From the NCBI GenBank assembly GCA_015847255.1, contig JADLZK010009293.1, forward strand, positions 248,001 through 312,000: DNA of 64,000 bases. The letters are read 5' to 3'. The position numbers and the translations under genes were made by a program. This stretch comes from Hyparrhenia diplandra. Taxonomy: Eukaryota; Streptophyta; Magnoliopsida; Poales; Poaceae. Below are positions 35,851-46,339 of this stretch, one piece after another (the stretch's first letter is position 1; the number at the start of each line of letters is the position of its first letter). The notes under the pieces are model-generated. The model saw nothing but the letters and a program-made list of their open reading frames with translations. It ran no database searches and was not told where the DNA came from.

Positions 35851-36096
35851 TCTTTTATTCAACATCTTGAGACTACAAGTCCCTACAAGACATCCCTCAC
35901 TCGCAGAAGAGCCCAGAAAGGCAAAGCAAGACGCCCGGGGGCTGATCCAACTCACTCAAAGGCACCGCCATGGATCTAAAAGCTCAAAGGAGGGGCTTTT
36001 TTCTACAGAAGGAAAAAACTGTCGAGAGGAGGAAGAAGCAGAGAAACAAAAAGGAGACCCTGGATCCGCAACGGAGCGGAAGGGGGTGTATTTATA
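35851..36096 (-). other. Compact antisense unit of element B
   Basis: Minus strand: TATAAATA at 36096-36089, ATG at 35971 (context ATCCATGGC), a 24-codon ORF beginning MAVPLSELDQPPGV, and GAATAAAAG at about 35860-35852. It is a shortened version of the antisense unit of A: the sequence between 'gatgtcttgt' and 'tagggacttg' is missing relative to A. All parts of a small transcription unit are present within 250 bp. Expression is inferred only. Confidence 0.45.
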
Positions 36097-36339
36097 GGCA
36101 AAAACCACATTGCCTATAGACCAAGTCCACAAGAGACTAAGCAGATTCCAAAAAGGAATGGTCACCTAAATTTACGCTGTGAAAAATCGGGACAATAAGC
36201 GCCATGCACCGACCTTTCCCAAAAACGGGCGCGATAAAAGCGCCTTTGTATGACCCGTGAAACACACGGAAAAGAGAAACGGTCAAAAATCCGGAGGGAC
36301 GAGAAGAACCTCTAGGATTCCTTTCCGGAGAAAGAACTC

Positions 36340-36869
36340 CAAGACGCTCGGGGGCTACTGGATACCCCGGATAAGATTTTTTCCGAATCGAGAAGAACTC
36401 GAGGATGGGAGATCTCCAATTCGCGTTGAAGCTTCATCCGAGAAGAGCGGGAAGGACAGCTCTCATGACTCAAACTTGAGATGCTCGGGGGCTCGCGAAA
36501 AGAAGACCCATCCAAAGGAAAGAACTCTGGGGACGAGAAGAACTCGAAGACAAAGGAAAAAGGTCTCAAGGCCACGCTCAAGACTTCATCCGTGGAGGGC
36601 AAAAAGAACTACCCTCAAGAATCATCTCAGAGACGCTCGGGGGCTTGAGAAGAAGGAGCGATACGGAGGAGGAAAGAACTCGAAGACGGAGACAAAGAAC
36701 TCGAAGACCTTCCGGCTCTTTGTGCCAAAAAGCAAGAAGCTCGGGGGCTACACCCTACGGGTGCACTTTTTCAAGTGCACACCGTACGATGATCTCAAGA
36801 CCATATCAAGGCTTCATCCGAGAAGGGCGGGGCAACTCTCATGGCTCAGCCTAGAAATGCTCGGGGGCT
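36340..36869. other. Element B spacer before the 3' LTR
   Basis: Inverted counterpart of 22514-23040 in A, with repeated GCTCGGGGGC blocks. The last one directly precedes the LTR and would serve as the polypurine tract. Confidence 0.6.
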
Positions 36870-37397
36870 TGTGGATACGGGATCACCTAAGGACTCTACA
36901 GAGTTGTTCGCAGGATTCTATCCTAGTCTGCGGCCAATAACAACTCACAGAAGGCAATGGAAGCATAGCTACGGTAGACTTCTGTTGTAATCAGGATAGA
37001 ATCCTAGTCAGATTACCATGTAAAGAGTCTGGGTGTTCGGATCCTCTACGGACAACCCTCTCTGTATCCGACTAGGTCCGTAGTAAGCTCTTTGGCCCCT
37101 TGGACTATAAAAGGCGGCCAAAGGGCACCTCGTAGAGGAGAGCGCAACTTGAACAGATCAAGTGTTGTAAACCTTACAACCGATTCTCGGTTGACCCCGT
37201 CAATCGAAAAACAAGGCTCACGCCGACCGGACGTAAAGGTCTTTACTCGATCAAGGATCGAGGGCCCGAACCAAAGATATAAAAACCCCATCTCCATGTC
37301 AAGCTGGCGCAACAAACCGCCGGACTCGGGTTCATCGAGGGCCGAACAAACCCGCCGGCTCACCCCGTGGCGGGCTCTCGGTCGTAAAACATCGACA
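36870..37397 (+). repeat. 3' LTR of element B
   Basis: About 528 bp, TGTGGATACGGG...AAAACATCGACA, with TATAAAAGGCGGCC near 37106-37119. The intact CGACA end here shows the proper LTR terminus; the A copies end CGACG. Confidence 0.92.
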
Positions 37398-37402
37398 AAG
37401 TC

Positions 37403-38960
37403 CTTTCTCTCCAAGCTTTGATATGAATCTGTTTAGTGCCGCCATGCACCCTCGTGAGTTTTGGACGTCTTTGACGTTTTCGGGCTGTCTCATCTCTCGT
37501 GATGGCCTTGATCGCTTTTGAAGCTAGCTTCTATGCCTCTCGCTGCTGACCAAAAACCCGAGCAAGCTGTCCCGACGGTACTCAAAAACACACTTTGTTG
37601 GATTGAGCTTCCACTTCCACTTCTTGAGGTTGTTGAAAGTCTCCTCCAAGTCTTGAATCGAGTGTCGGCTCTCTTGTTTTTACCACCACGTCGTCCACGT
37701 ATGCTTCGGGCGTTTTTGCCAATCTACTCTCCTAGGCAGTCTCAGACGCTCTTTGATACGTTGCTCGCCGTTCTTTAATCCGAATGACATTGTCTTGTAG
37801 CAAGTAGGCACCGAAGGGGGTGATAAAAGAGGTCTTGCTCGATCTTCTTTCTTGAGTGCTATTTGGTGATAGCCCGAGTAGCAATCCGGGAATGATAATA
37901 GGGCTGATCCCCTTTGTGGAGTTCACTATTTGGTCAATCCTTGGTAGCCCAAATGGATCTTTTGGGCAATGCTTGTTCAGTCGGTGTAGTCTACACACAT
38001 GCGCCATTACGAGGTGTTCTTCTTACGTACTTAAACGGGTTAGCTAGCCAACCGGATGTAGGATTTCTCGATGAATCTCATTTGCGAGTAGTTTCGCGAT
38101 CTCCTTCTCGATGGCTTCTTTCTTTTACGGTGAAAATCTCCTCGATCTTTGCTTGATGGGCTTTGATCCCATATTGATATCGATTCGTGCTTTCGGCCGG
38201 CTCCCTTGGTACACCGGGCATATCGCGCGGTTTCGGGCAAATATATCTTTGTGTTGCCTTAGGGAGCCGGTGGCTTGAATTCCTATTTTGGAGATAGGTG
38301 AGAGCGATGATCGCCGTCTTGGATGGATCACCGGTCGTAAGTCGATGTACTTGACGTCGGCTTCTCCCGGGGGTACCAAGATCGCTTGTTTCTTGGCTGG
38401 TATCTCGAGTTCTTCTCGGGTCTTGTCTCCTCTCGCCATTCGATGGACTTCTCTTTTTTGAAGAGTGTTTCGACTTGTTTGCTATCTCCACGGCTTGGAC
38501 ATCACATTCGAAAGCCTTTTGAGGTCTCCCTTGATCGAAAAGAACCCCGAGTGGCGTAGGCATCTTTAGCAAGAGATACGGGTAGTGTGGAATAGCCATG
38601 AATTTTGCAATTCTTTGGTCTTCCCATGATGGCATGATACGGAGACTCGAGATCCGCTGCTTCGAACTTGATATATTACGTCAGGTAGTTTGACGGTGTT
38701 CCAAAGGTGATTTGGTAGGGTGACTTGTCCGATTGGTATCATTGCTCGTCCGAGGGGACTATCCCGTAGAAGGGGGTCTTTGGAGGGAGCGATTAACCCC
38801 GAGAGGTCTAGTCCCATCTTGTCCGGTGTCTCGAGAATATGATGTTCAGCCACTGCTCCTCCGTCAATCGGTACCTTGGTTATCGTTTACCCAGCTATGG
38901 TGGGTTCTATCACCAAGGGATCTGGGGCGGCGTTGCCTACACTTGTCCATTGATCCTCCC
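37403..38960 (-). pseudogene. Element A pol, proximal part: protease and reverse transcriptase
   Basis: Protease region about 38900-38560 with DKMGLDLSGL, IPIGQVTLPNH and, further on, FMAIPHYPYLLLKMPTPLGV. Reverse transcriptase from about 38240, with CPKDPFGLPRIDQIVNST near 37950 and KTSFITPFGAYLLQDN near 37830, then frame breaks. The YVDD-type catalytic stretch is not readable. The coding sense runs up to the insertion of B at 37402 and continues beyond it at 30170. Confidence 0.85.
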
Positions 38961-41321
38961 TTGTGAATTGAATCGGGTATTGGGACCGGTTGAGGTAGCG
39001 TGGCGTTGCGGGCTCTGCCGCCATGATCGATCGTAGTGCTAGTTTGTCTTGTCTCTTGCTCTTTGATCCGGGGACTCGGAGAATATGACGTTTAGAGATC
39101 TTGTTGCTTTCTCGAAGTCTCCCATTTTTTGTCCGTCGTTGCTTTCTCCTTTGCTTTCGTGGGTCGTCCCTTTTTCGAGGCTGAATCCCTTCCCTTGTAT
39201 CTCTCTTGGAAGGTTGTGCGTTTTCGAGTGAGTGACGAGCTCGGGATGGAAAGACGCAAGGTATGTCTTCTTGGTTGACATTGTCCTTTGCCTTTGCCCA
39301 CGCTCTTGTTGTTCTTTGTACTTACGTTTGTAGGGCTTCTTCGGCTTCTCCGCCAATGCGACGTGTGTCCCGGCCCTCGTTTCTTATACCGCTAAGAGTT
39401 GTTCTATTCTTTCTTCGGGCCTTCCGTGCTCTTTCTCTCGGGAAGCGATCACGGGTTCTTTCTTCGCCCGATCATTTTCTCAACAAAGAAGCTTGAACTG
39501 TTCGTTTGTTCTCGGGTTGTCCTTGTAGAAGTCCGAGAATTGCCATCTTTGAGAGATTCCATTACCGAACGCATCCACCACTTCTCTTTCGTGATGTCAT
39601 GCACGGGATCTCATCTCGCCAAATCTTCGATAGTAATCACTCAAGGATTCTCCTGGCTTCGCTTGAGGCTCTTTAATTCGGCTGCGTGATGGGATGGGTG
39701 ATGATTCCCGCGAAGTTATTGCAAAATATTTTACGCAAATCTTCCCGGTATTCTATTGAGCCTTCTTCGATCTTGTCGAACCATTGGAGCGGTAGAGCTT
39801 CTATAGCCATGGGAAAGAAAATGGCTTTTGCGTCATCATCTCCTCCGGCCCAGCTCAATGGATTGTGAGTAGACTCTGATCCATTGCTTGGGCTCTGTTT
39901 TCCCATCGTATTTTGAGTGATTTGAAGGTTTGAACTTTGGGGGTAGTTTGACTCCTTGTAGTCTTCTCGCGAAGCAAGGGAATCTGTCATAGCCCCCTGT
40001 TGTCCTCCCTTTGATTTGTCCCGAGAATCTTGCTCCTTTTGTCAAGGTTCTTGCTTGGTCAAGACGTGGACTCCGCGACTTCTTCATGTTGGCTTGGTCT
40101 TGGGGTGAGATTAGCCCTCGGGGGTCTCTGGTTTTCACCATCCCTCCGGGGCCGCCTTGAGTTTCTGGAGTTCTCCGGCATGCCCAACCTCTCGAAGACA
40201 TTAGGCTGACTTCTTTGTGCGTGCGAGTTGTTTGCCTTCGACGGTGACCTGGCGGGATCTCTTTCTTGGGTGGCTTTGAGCGCTTCCTTGATGAGCCTCT
40301 CCTCGTCATTCGGGTTTGAAGCGGTCTTCAGGCGTTCAATCAACTCTTGTATTTTTCCGTGTGTTGTCGATGGTCGTCTTCGGCTTCCCTTTCGGACTTC
40401 ATCTTCTCATATTCGCGCAAGTCGGCTTGGTATTTGCTCCGAGGGCTTGTTTGTGCTTGCTTTCCGTCTCGGCGTCCTCCCTTCGACTTGTTTCTTCTTA
40501 GCCTTGAATGACGCTGGTCCTCTCCTTCGTCTTCTTGGGTTCTTTCGTCCGCCGAGATGTTTGATAGACCTTCGTCCGTGGACCTGATGTCGAGGCATCC
40601 GGAGGGTTAAGCGGCGTCGCGGGCTCTTGCTATCACCAAGATTTCGTTGGGAACATGAGTCTTTGGGACGCCACTCCTTCCGTCGAGGGAAGATTCGCCG
40701 CTTGCCATCCTTGTGCGCCCGCCGTTTCTTGATGTTCGGTCTTTGTGAGGGCTCTAGGCGGTGGATGATGCACTCCTCCGGCGTCCTTGTTAGGGACGAA
40801 GTCCTTCTTGCGCGCCTTTCAAAGGAATCTCCAGCTTTCTTTTTGAAAGTCGCCTTGATACGCCTTGTATGTGTGAACGCGGGCGTTACGTAGTCCGTTG
40901 GGAATTGGTAAGGTAACACGGGTTGATACCCGGATTTGTCTCGGTTTAGCCTTCTTTCTCCGAGTCGGGTAGCCTTTCTTGAAAAAAATTTTTCCCGAAT
41001 TGATCCCGGCTCCCCTTGTCCGAGTCGGAGTAGGAGTATAGCTTCGAGTCGTCTTCGAGTCCGTCTTTGAACTTTGGGTGTCCCCCTTCCCGAAGTCTGT
41101 TTCGATTGTCGTCCCCGCGACGTGGTTCTCCGAGCGGTGTTGAGCTTGTTCTCCGTTTTCCGAGGCGATGTCGGCGAAGCGCCAATCGCCCGAGCTTCTC
41201 GGCGAGTTCTCGATTCTCCCGCCTTGGATTTCTCGATGATGTAGCCTCGAAGTCTTGCCGCCGTCGTCGATCTCGCAAGTCCATGATCCGAAGATAATCG
41301 TATTTTCGTCGTCGAGCCCAT
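38961..41321 (-). pseudogene. Element A gag
   Basis: ATG at 41321 (MGSTTK...), then a very basic N-terminal region (40407-41321), a segment with IERLKTASNPNDEERLIKEA (about 40343), and the gag capsid core at 39990-39673 with FFPMAIEALPLQWFDKIEEG and FCNNFAG, followed by a basic linker (39356-39039). Frameshifts separate the pieces. Gag forms the particle that packages element RNA. No clear CCHC knuckle was seen. Confidence 0.85.
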
Positions 41322-41393
41322 GATGTCGTGGTCCGCCGAACTCTCGTGCTGAAATTCGACGAGAGCCCCTACGGGCGCGCCACCGTCGATGTT

Positions 41394-41913
41394 TTACGAC
41401 CGAGAGCCCGCCACGGGGGTGAGCCGGGCGGTTTGTTCGGGCCTCGATGAACCACGAGTCCGGCGGTTTGTTGCGCAGATTGACATGGGAGACGGGGTTT
41501 TTATATTTGGTTCGGGCCCTCGATCCTTGATCGAGTAAAGACCTTTACGTCCGTCGGCGTGAGCCTTTTTTGATTGATGGGGTCAACCGAGAATCGGTTG
41601 TAAGGTTTACTGACACTTGATCTGCATTCAAGTTGCGCTCTCCTCTACGAGGTGCCCTTTGGCCGCCTTTTATAGTCCAAGGGGCCAAAGAGCTTTACTA
41701 CGGACCTAGTCGGATACGAGAGAGGGTTGTCCGTAGAGGATCCGAACACCCGGACTCTTTACATGGTAATCGACTAGGATTCTATCCCCGATTACAACGT
41801 AAGTCTACCGTAGCTATGCTTCCATTGCCTTATGTGAGTTGTTATTGGTTATTGGCTAGGGATAGAATCCTGCGAACAACTCTGTAGAGTCCTTAGGTGA
41901 TCCCGTATCCACA
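41394..41913 (-). repeat. 5' LTR of element A
   Basis: About 520 bp; TATAAAAGGCGGCC on the minus strand near 41660-41674. Bordered inside by a GGTGGCGCGCCCGTAGGGG primer-site-like stretch and outside by the CAACC duplication. Confidence 0.92.
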
Positions 41914-41918
41914 CAACC

Positions 41919-42500
41919 AAGGAGCTCTAATTCAAGTGATTTTTAACTAGCATCCGAGCAACTACTCCCTCCGTCCCATCGAGTTTGTCACTGCGGATTC
42001 CGTGTCATCTTCTTCGATACTTCGTCTTATTCAAATTTTTGCACAAATATAATTTATTTTGTTACGACTTATTTATCAATGAAGATACTTGAATATTGAT
42101 TAATTTATTTTATGATTTGCAAAAAATATTTTGAATAAGACGGATGGTCAAACATGAAGTTCAAAAGTCAAAAACATCGGTCAAGCATGGGACGGAGGGA
42201 GTAGTCCACTAGCTGGTAAAAGGAAGCTACAATTTGGGCTAAAGCAACATACGCGCTATTCGATTGAATTTATCAGCTCATGTTATCTGTCATGGTACAA
42301 TATTTTTCTCTCACAATAAAACAACATCAATCAACTTATCGGTTACATAACAATCCAATAATCTAGGGAAAGACAACCTATCCTCTCATGTCACTTTCCC
42401 CTTTCGATTGGGCCTCCTCCACGGTCCACGCTATACCTTCCCCTGTTCCACAAGAGAGGCGATGTCGGTTGGTAGCAAAGACGTTGAGCATGCGGCGGAG
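41919..42500. repeat. Segmental duplicate, copy 3 (right part)
   Basis: Resumes copy 3 after element A with 'aaggagctc', 'ttttaactagcatcc' and, after the Stowaway insertion, 'agtccactagctggtaaaag' and 'tttgggctaaag'. The similarity fades beyond a weak 'catccagcgac' match near 42511. Confidence 0.75.
41965..42201. mobile_element. Stowaway MITE
   Basis: Perfect ends CTCCCTCCGTCCCAT...ATGGGACGGAGGGAG with TA duplication on both sides (41963-41964 and 42202-42203). 237 bp, AT-rich, non-coding; the Tc1/mariner-derived family common in rice. Absent from the corresponding place in duplicate copies 1 and 2, so it inserted after the duplication. Confidence 0.93.
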
Positions 42501-43091
42501 GGTGGATGCGCATCCAGCGACCCGTGTCCTCATCATCGGGTCCGCTCGAGAAGCCACCGCCCAAGGAGCATGCAACACATGGACAAGAACACCATGGAGG
42601 GTTGTGTCATGTCATGCGCTTGCGCACAAGATTAGGGTGTCGCCCTCTTTGTCACCTATGGTGTGCTCTTGCTCCATGCGAGTGTAGGGGTCATTGGGGG
42701 GTAGGAAATCATACCCGCATCTGTGTGGATACAACATGGGATCGATATGTAGGTGCCTTCTGATCAAGACCCGTGATGGTTTTGGGTCGGCTGCAAGAGT
42801 GTCATACTCATATTTCACCTGCAACGCACGAAATGTGTGTAGTGATGAAATCCAATACGTATAAGAATTGAACTCCATATCATCGTTACGTTTAGACGAC
42901 ACAAGTTGTTCTATCTTGTATGAGCACATACCAAGAGTTCAGGTCACACATACAAGATATGAAGAATGCGACTCAATTGGAATCAGATCATGTATTCACC
43001 ATCGTAAAAAAAAGGACAAAAACCTTTCACTGTTTGTGTAGTTAGGGAGAGGTGAACAAAAAATGGTTGAAATTTGACTCCTTTATATATA
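42501..43091. other. No gene seen
   Basis: Mixed-composition intergenic DNA; open frames at 42388-42763 and 42612-42929 show no recognisable domain. Confidence 0.45.
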
Positions 43092-44216
43092 GGGATAATT
43101 GCTTATTTGGCCTTCAAAAAAACTTGCTCTTGCTTCTTTGGCCCTTTTTATTTCGAAGTTGCCTATTTGACCTCAAAATAAAATTTTGTTGCCTATTTGG
43201 CCTTCCGTCGGTTCTGTGAGCTGCTGCTGTTAGGTCTCCTGCTTCATCACGTGCGAAAACACAATTCTACCCTTTTTCTTTTCTTCACACCCGCACGCCG
43301 CCAGACGTGCTCGGCCTCGACTCTATTCTCGCATGCCTGGCGCCACTGATGCCCAACCGCCGCCGCCCCCTACAGATCTGCCGCCGTCTCCTGGACATCC
43401 TCGTCGCCCCCTTCCCTCCACGGCGACGGCGACCGCGTGGGCATGGCGGCGGCGAGGAGACGCCCCCGGTCCTGCTGCTCCGGCGAGGAGGCGTTCCGGA
43501 GGTGCTGCTGCCGTCCTGGTGCAGCGTGCTCGCCCTGCCCGGGTTGTCCAGCCCGGCGTCCAGGCGCCCAGTCCCTCAGCATTTGTACTGCACTCATGCT
43601 TCTTGAGAATGATTTAATGGAGCTTCATCGCTACTAGCCTGGGTCATTTCGAGCATGATTCTTGATGCAGCAGATCAGAGGCTCGACGACAAGTTCGACC
43701 GGTAGCAAATGGAGCGTGTGCTCGTACCGGCCTCTGGTGTGCGCATGGAGACCCGATCCGGCGACCGTCCATCGAGCAAGCTATGGATGTTCTGCGATCT
43801 GCAGATGCAGAGTTGCCGGTGCTTCGTGCTGTGCATGGTGACCGACATATTCGAGCCATGGACGAACACGCTTATGACGACCTGACACTCGAGGATCGTT
43901 CTGTGGATGTAGTGAACGGAGTTTGCAATGGTAGGGCGTACGTCAACAATGAAACGTAGATGGAGTTTTTGCGAAGTGAGTTTCTAAAAGAGAAGCAGTA
44001 TTGATTCATATTTTCACAGATCAAATAATTTCTTTTTTTCCTAGCAGGGGTAAAATAGACTTTTTATCTAGCACTTGACACCGTTAAGTGATCAAAACTG
44101 ACGGAAGGCCAAATAAGAAAGAAAATTTGGTTTTTGAGGCCAAATAGGCAACTTCGAGAAAAAAAGGGTTAAAAAGCAAGAGCAAATTTTTCGGAGGCCA
44201 AATAAGCAATTATCCC
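43092..44216. mobile_element. Pack-MULE-like element
   Basis: Long terminal inverted repeats of about 120 bp: both ends start GGGATAATTGCTTATTTGGC and continue in parallel through TTGCTCTTGCTT, GAAGTTGCCTATTT and TTTGGCCTTCCGTC to AACTGAC/GGTT. A perfect 9-bp target duplication TTATATATA lies at 43083-43091 and 44217-44225, the Mutator hallmark. No transposase is inside. The interior (about 43290-43990) is GC-rich, unlike the ends, and reads as captured gene sequence. Total 1125 bp. Confidence 0.92.
43307..43990 (+). other. Captured GC-rich cargo of the Pack-MULE
   Basis: Several overlapping open frames on both strands over 43307-43617, and a second, less GC-rich block at 43644-43990 with a GTAG/GTGAG-like splice-site flavour. 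The frames contain Pro/Arg-rich sequence and no domain that I recognise, so donor gene and reading strand are unknown. Composition contrasts strongly with the AT-rich terminal repeats. Confidence 0.5.
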
Positions 44217-44412
44217 TTATATATATAGACATAATACTAAATACTAAAGAGACCATCCTTAGTAGAGTTTCCTTTACATTTTTCTTATAGAAGCTGACTC
44301 TATGTAAGTTGGATATATACTAGAATTGGTGGCATTTTATCGGAATAGGCTACCGTGGAATTTTCTATCTTTTGTCTATGGCATTTGTGGGAAGCTTTTC
44401 GCAAGCCTTATA

Positions 44413-44509
44413 GGTCTGTTTGCTTGTAGCCCTGAGGAAAGTTGCTTGGAGCAGACAACCTTTGAGAGGAAGGTCAGACAGCTTTCTCGGTTTGTAAACC
44501 AAACAGGCC
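44413..44509. mobile_element. Small MITE-like inverted repeat
   Basis: GGTCTGTTTGCTTGTAGCCC at left against GGCCTGTTTGGTTTACAAAC from the right, reverse-complemented; 97 bp. Flanking duplication unclear. Confidence 0.4.
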
Positions 44510-44559
44510 TTAAATTTGTAGCGAAAGAAGCAACTGATGGGCTAGGACTATCCTATAGA

Positions 44560-44870
44560 TTCAGCCCATTTTTTCTCTTAAGGCCCACAAGAATCTGGCC
44601 CCAACTAGTCCCCAATTGCCGTCGTCGTCTGCGCTCGTCGCGTCGCGTGCTTCTCTCCGCTCTTCTAACTCGCGCGGTCGCGCGGTCTCCGGCCTCCGCT
44701 CCTCCACTAGCCCCGCTACCATCCTCGCTCGCTATAGCTGCTCGCATCTCGGCGACGGCGCGTCACCGCCCGGCACGCCCGACGGATCCGCTCCTGTGTG
44801 GGCTCGGTGTCCCGTGCTCCAAAATTATGGGTTAATATATCTTATAATGTGCCTAAATATCTAACAGTTT
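44560..44870 (+). other. Possible first exon or promoter region cut off by element C
   Basis: Plant promoter-like GCCCA/GGCCC motifs (44570-44600) precede a GC-rich, Ser/Arg-rich open frame from ATG 44616 (MPSSSALVASRASLRSSN). It ends after ATTATGGGTTAATATATC. A longer frame (44326-44835) overlaps it. No domain recognised. Composition suggests a gene 5' end, but nothing downstream continues it before element C starts at 44996. Confidence 0.3.
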
Positions 44871-44995
44871 ATGGATACCATAGCAGCTTCCTAGAACCTA
44901 GATTTTGGGATTTGATAGGATTCGACCGGCCCTTTGTTACTTGCTTGCTCTTGCACAACCTACGTTACACGGATACGGATACGTGTATCGGATAC

Positions 44996-46339
44996 CGTCG
45001 GCATTTCGAGGAACGGCGGGTGCCTCGGGTGCCGGCAATAAAAGATTTGTAGGCTGCGTGCCTCCTCCCTCGATGGCGTAGCGCAAGATGGACACGGGAC
45101 GTGGCGGTTTATCCTGGTTCAGGCCAACGGGGCCCTACGTCCAGCGGGGGTGCGTCACACTCGTGTTGACTCGCGCTCAAAGGTGAGCCCGCAGTAGGGG
45201 TTACAGGCGGTCGTGTGGGAGAGAAGCGGTCTCAAGCCCCACGATTGTGGTTACGGTGGTGGTGGTGGTCAGCAGTTTTCTCCGTGCGAACCGGAGTTGA
45301 AGATGGGGTCCAACCGAATCGAACCTCCTCTAATGAGACATTACTCCCCTTTTATAGGAGAAGGAGAGATAATGTGTACATCGGTGGTTGCCTAGGTGGC
45401 TAATTCGAGGCTGCATTGGTTGCATGTGCGTTGCCGAGGGTGCGGCTGGCTTGAACGTTGCCTGACGAAGACACGCGTCCAGATCCGATGGCGGACGTGC
45501 CGCCCCCCGGGCGCGCCCCGGGGGTCTGTGAGGCGTCCCCTCACGATCCGTATGGCGAGGCGGTCCCGGTGGTTGTTGCCGTGCGTGTCAAGTGCCCGAG
45601 GGTGCGGCCCTACGTGGCGTTTTTGACGGTGTTCTAGGAAGTGAACAGTGTCATCTTGGTCTTCGTGCCGGATGGCGCAATACGCCGTCGGTTCAGCATT
45701 GCGTCCCATCGGTCGGATTGGGGAGGCGATTCGGGCAGTCGATTTATTCGGGCGTGTCGATGGCGGGCGCCTTGCCTATCACGCGACCGCATTGAATGCG
45801 GCGGTTTCCCTTCTCCGGACGGAACTTCCCACGCCCGAGGGTCGGCGACCCTAGACGGGCTAGTTGGGCCGCCACACCCGAGGACGGAGAGCTGGTCTCC
45901 CCGGCGAAGCGAGTTTTTGCGCCCGAGGGTGGTGAGCTAGGCCACCCTCGGACCCCGAATCGGAGATTTCCCGGGGGCTGGTGAGCTAGGCCAGCCTCGG
46001 GGCGAATCGGAGACGGAGGTCGAGCCCGAGCCATGGTTTGATCGGGGCGGTCGGCGTGGAACGTCGTGGTTTATTGTTCGGTAGAGGTCCTTGACCTTGT
46101 CCTTCGTGAGCGTAATAAGCTCTTGTACGTCGTGGTGACTCCGTTCGGGCCGCTCGTGGGCCGTTCGTGGGCTGCTCCGTCGTCATGTAAACGTCGTGGC
46201 TCAATGGCCTGGTCCATCGTTCGTCGGGCCGTCCCTCCGTGCGGGATGATAGCAGGCTAGGTTTTTATCGGGCCTTGGCGGGCCGACAAATTCTCGTAGT
46301 TTGAGAATGTCTCGAGGCCCAATATTATGGTCCCCGACG
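44996..46339 (-). repeat. 3' LTR of element C
   Basis: About 1344 bp; minus-strand TATA element CTATAAAAGGGG near 45347-45358. Both termini carry single-base changes relative to the 5' LTR (CGTCGGC... and ...CCCCGACG). The CTCGGGGGGGCTCG stretch just inside could be the polypurine tract. Confidence 0.92.

Larger units (their letters stand above)
30175..37397 (+). mobile_element. Ty3/gypsy element B, internally deleted, nested in A in opposite orientation
   Basis: Plus-strand element of 7223 bp with LTRs 30175-30701 and 36870-37397, nearly the same sequence as the LTRs of A. It interrupts the reverse-transcriptase region of A: the coding sense of A continues from 37403 to 30170 across the insertion. 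The flanks are AGTC (30171-30174) and AAGTC (37398-37402), a 5-bp target duplication with one base lost at the left. The inside has gag (30764-32039) joined directly to RNase H and integrase, so protease and reverse transcriptase are missing. B cannot move alone and would have needed help from a full relative. Confidence 0.92.
21985..41913 (-). mobile_element. Ty3/gypsy LTR retrotransposon A, decayed, with two later insertions
   Basis: Minus-strand element bounded by LTRs (41913-41394 is the 5' LTR; 22513-21985 the 3' LTR) and a perfect 5-bp target duplication CAACC (21980-21984 and 41914-41918). Next to the 5' LTR is a GGTGGCGCGCC primer-site-like stretch; next to the 3' LTR is a CTCGGGGGCT purine tract. 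Internal order on the minus strand is gag, protease, reverse transcriptase, RNase H, integrase, the gypsy order. All are frameshifted. Element B (30175-37397) interrupts the reverse transcriptase region, and an unrelated LTR-like element lies at 23870-25579. Without these two, A is about 11 kb, much longer than gag-pol needs, because of a long pol-to-LTR spacer holding an antisense unit and a minisatellite. Confidence 0.92.

Noticed and set aside
35870..35915. B's antisense unit as a spliced (retro-copied) form of A's
   Set aside because: The missing segment lacks GT-AG borders in any alignment of the junction; microhomology explains it better.
21985..41913. Two or three side-by-side gypsy elements instead of nesting
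   Set aside because: The perfect CAACC duplication pairs the outermost LTRs, and the reverse-transcriptase region of A continues across B, so nesting is the only consistent reading.
44326..44835. 169-aa plus-strand ORF
   Set aside because: Crosses a small MITE and changes composition midway; no domain. Treated as chance.
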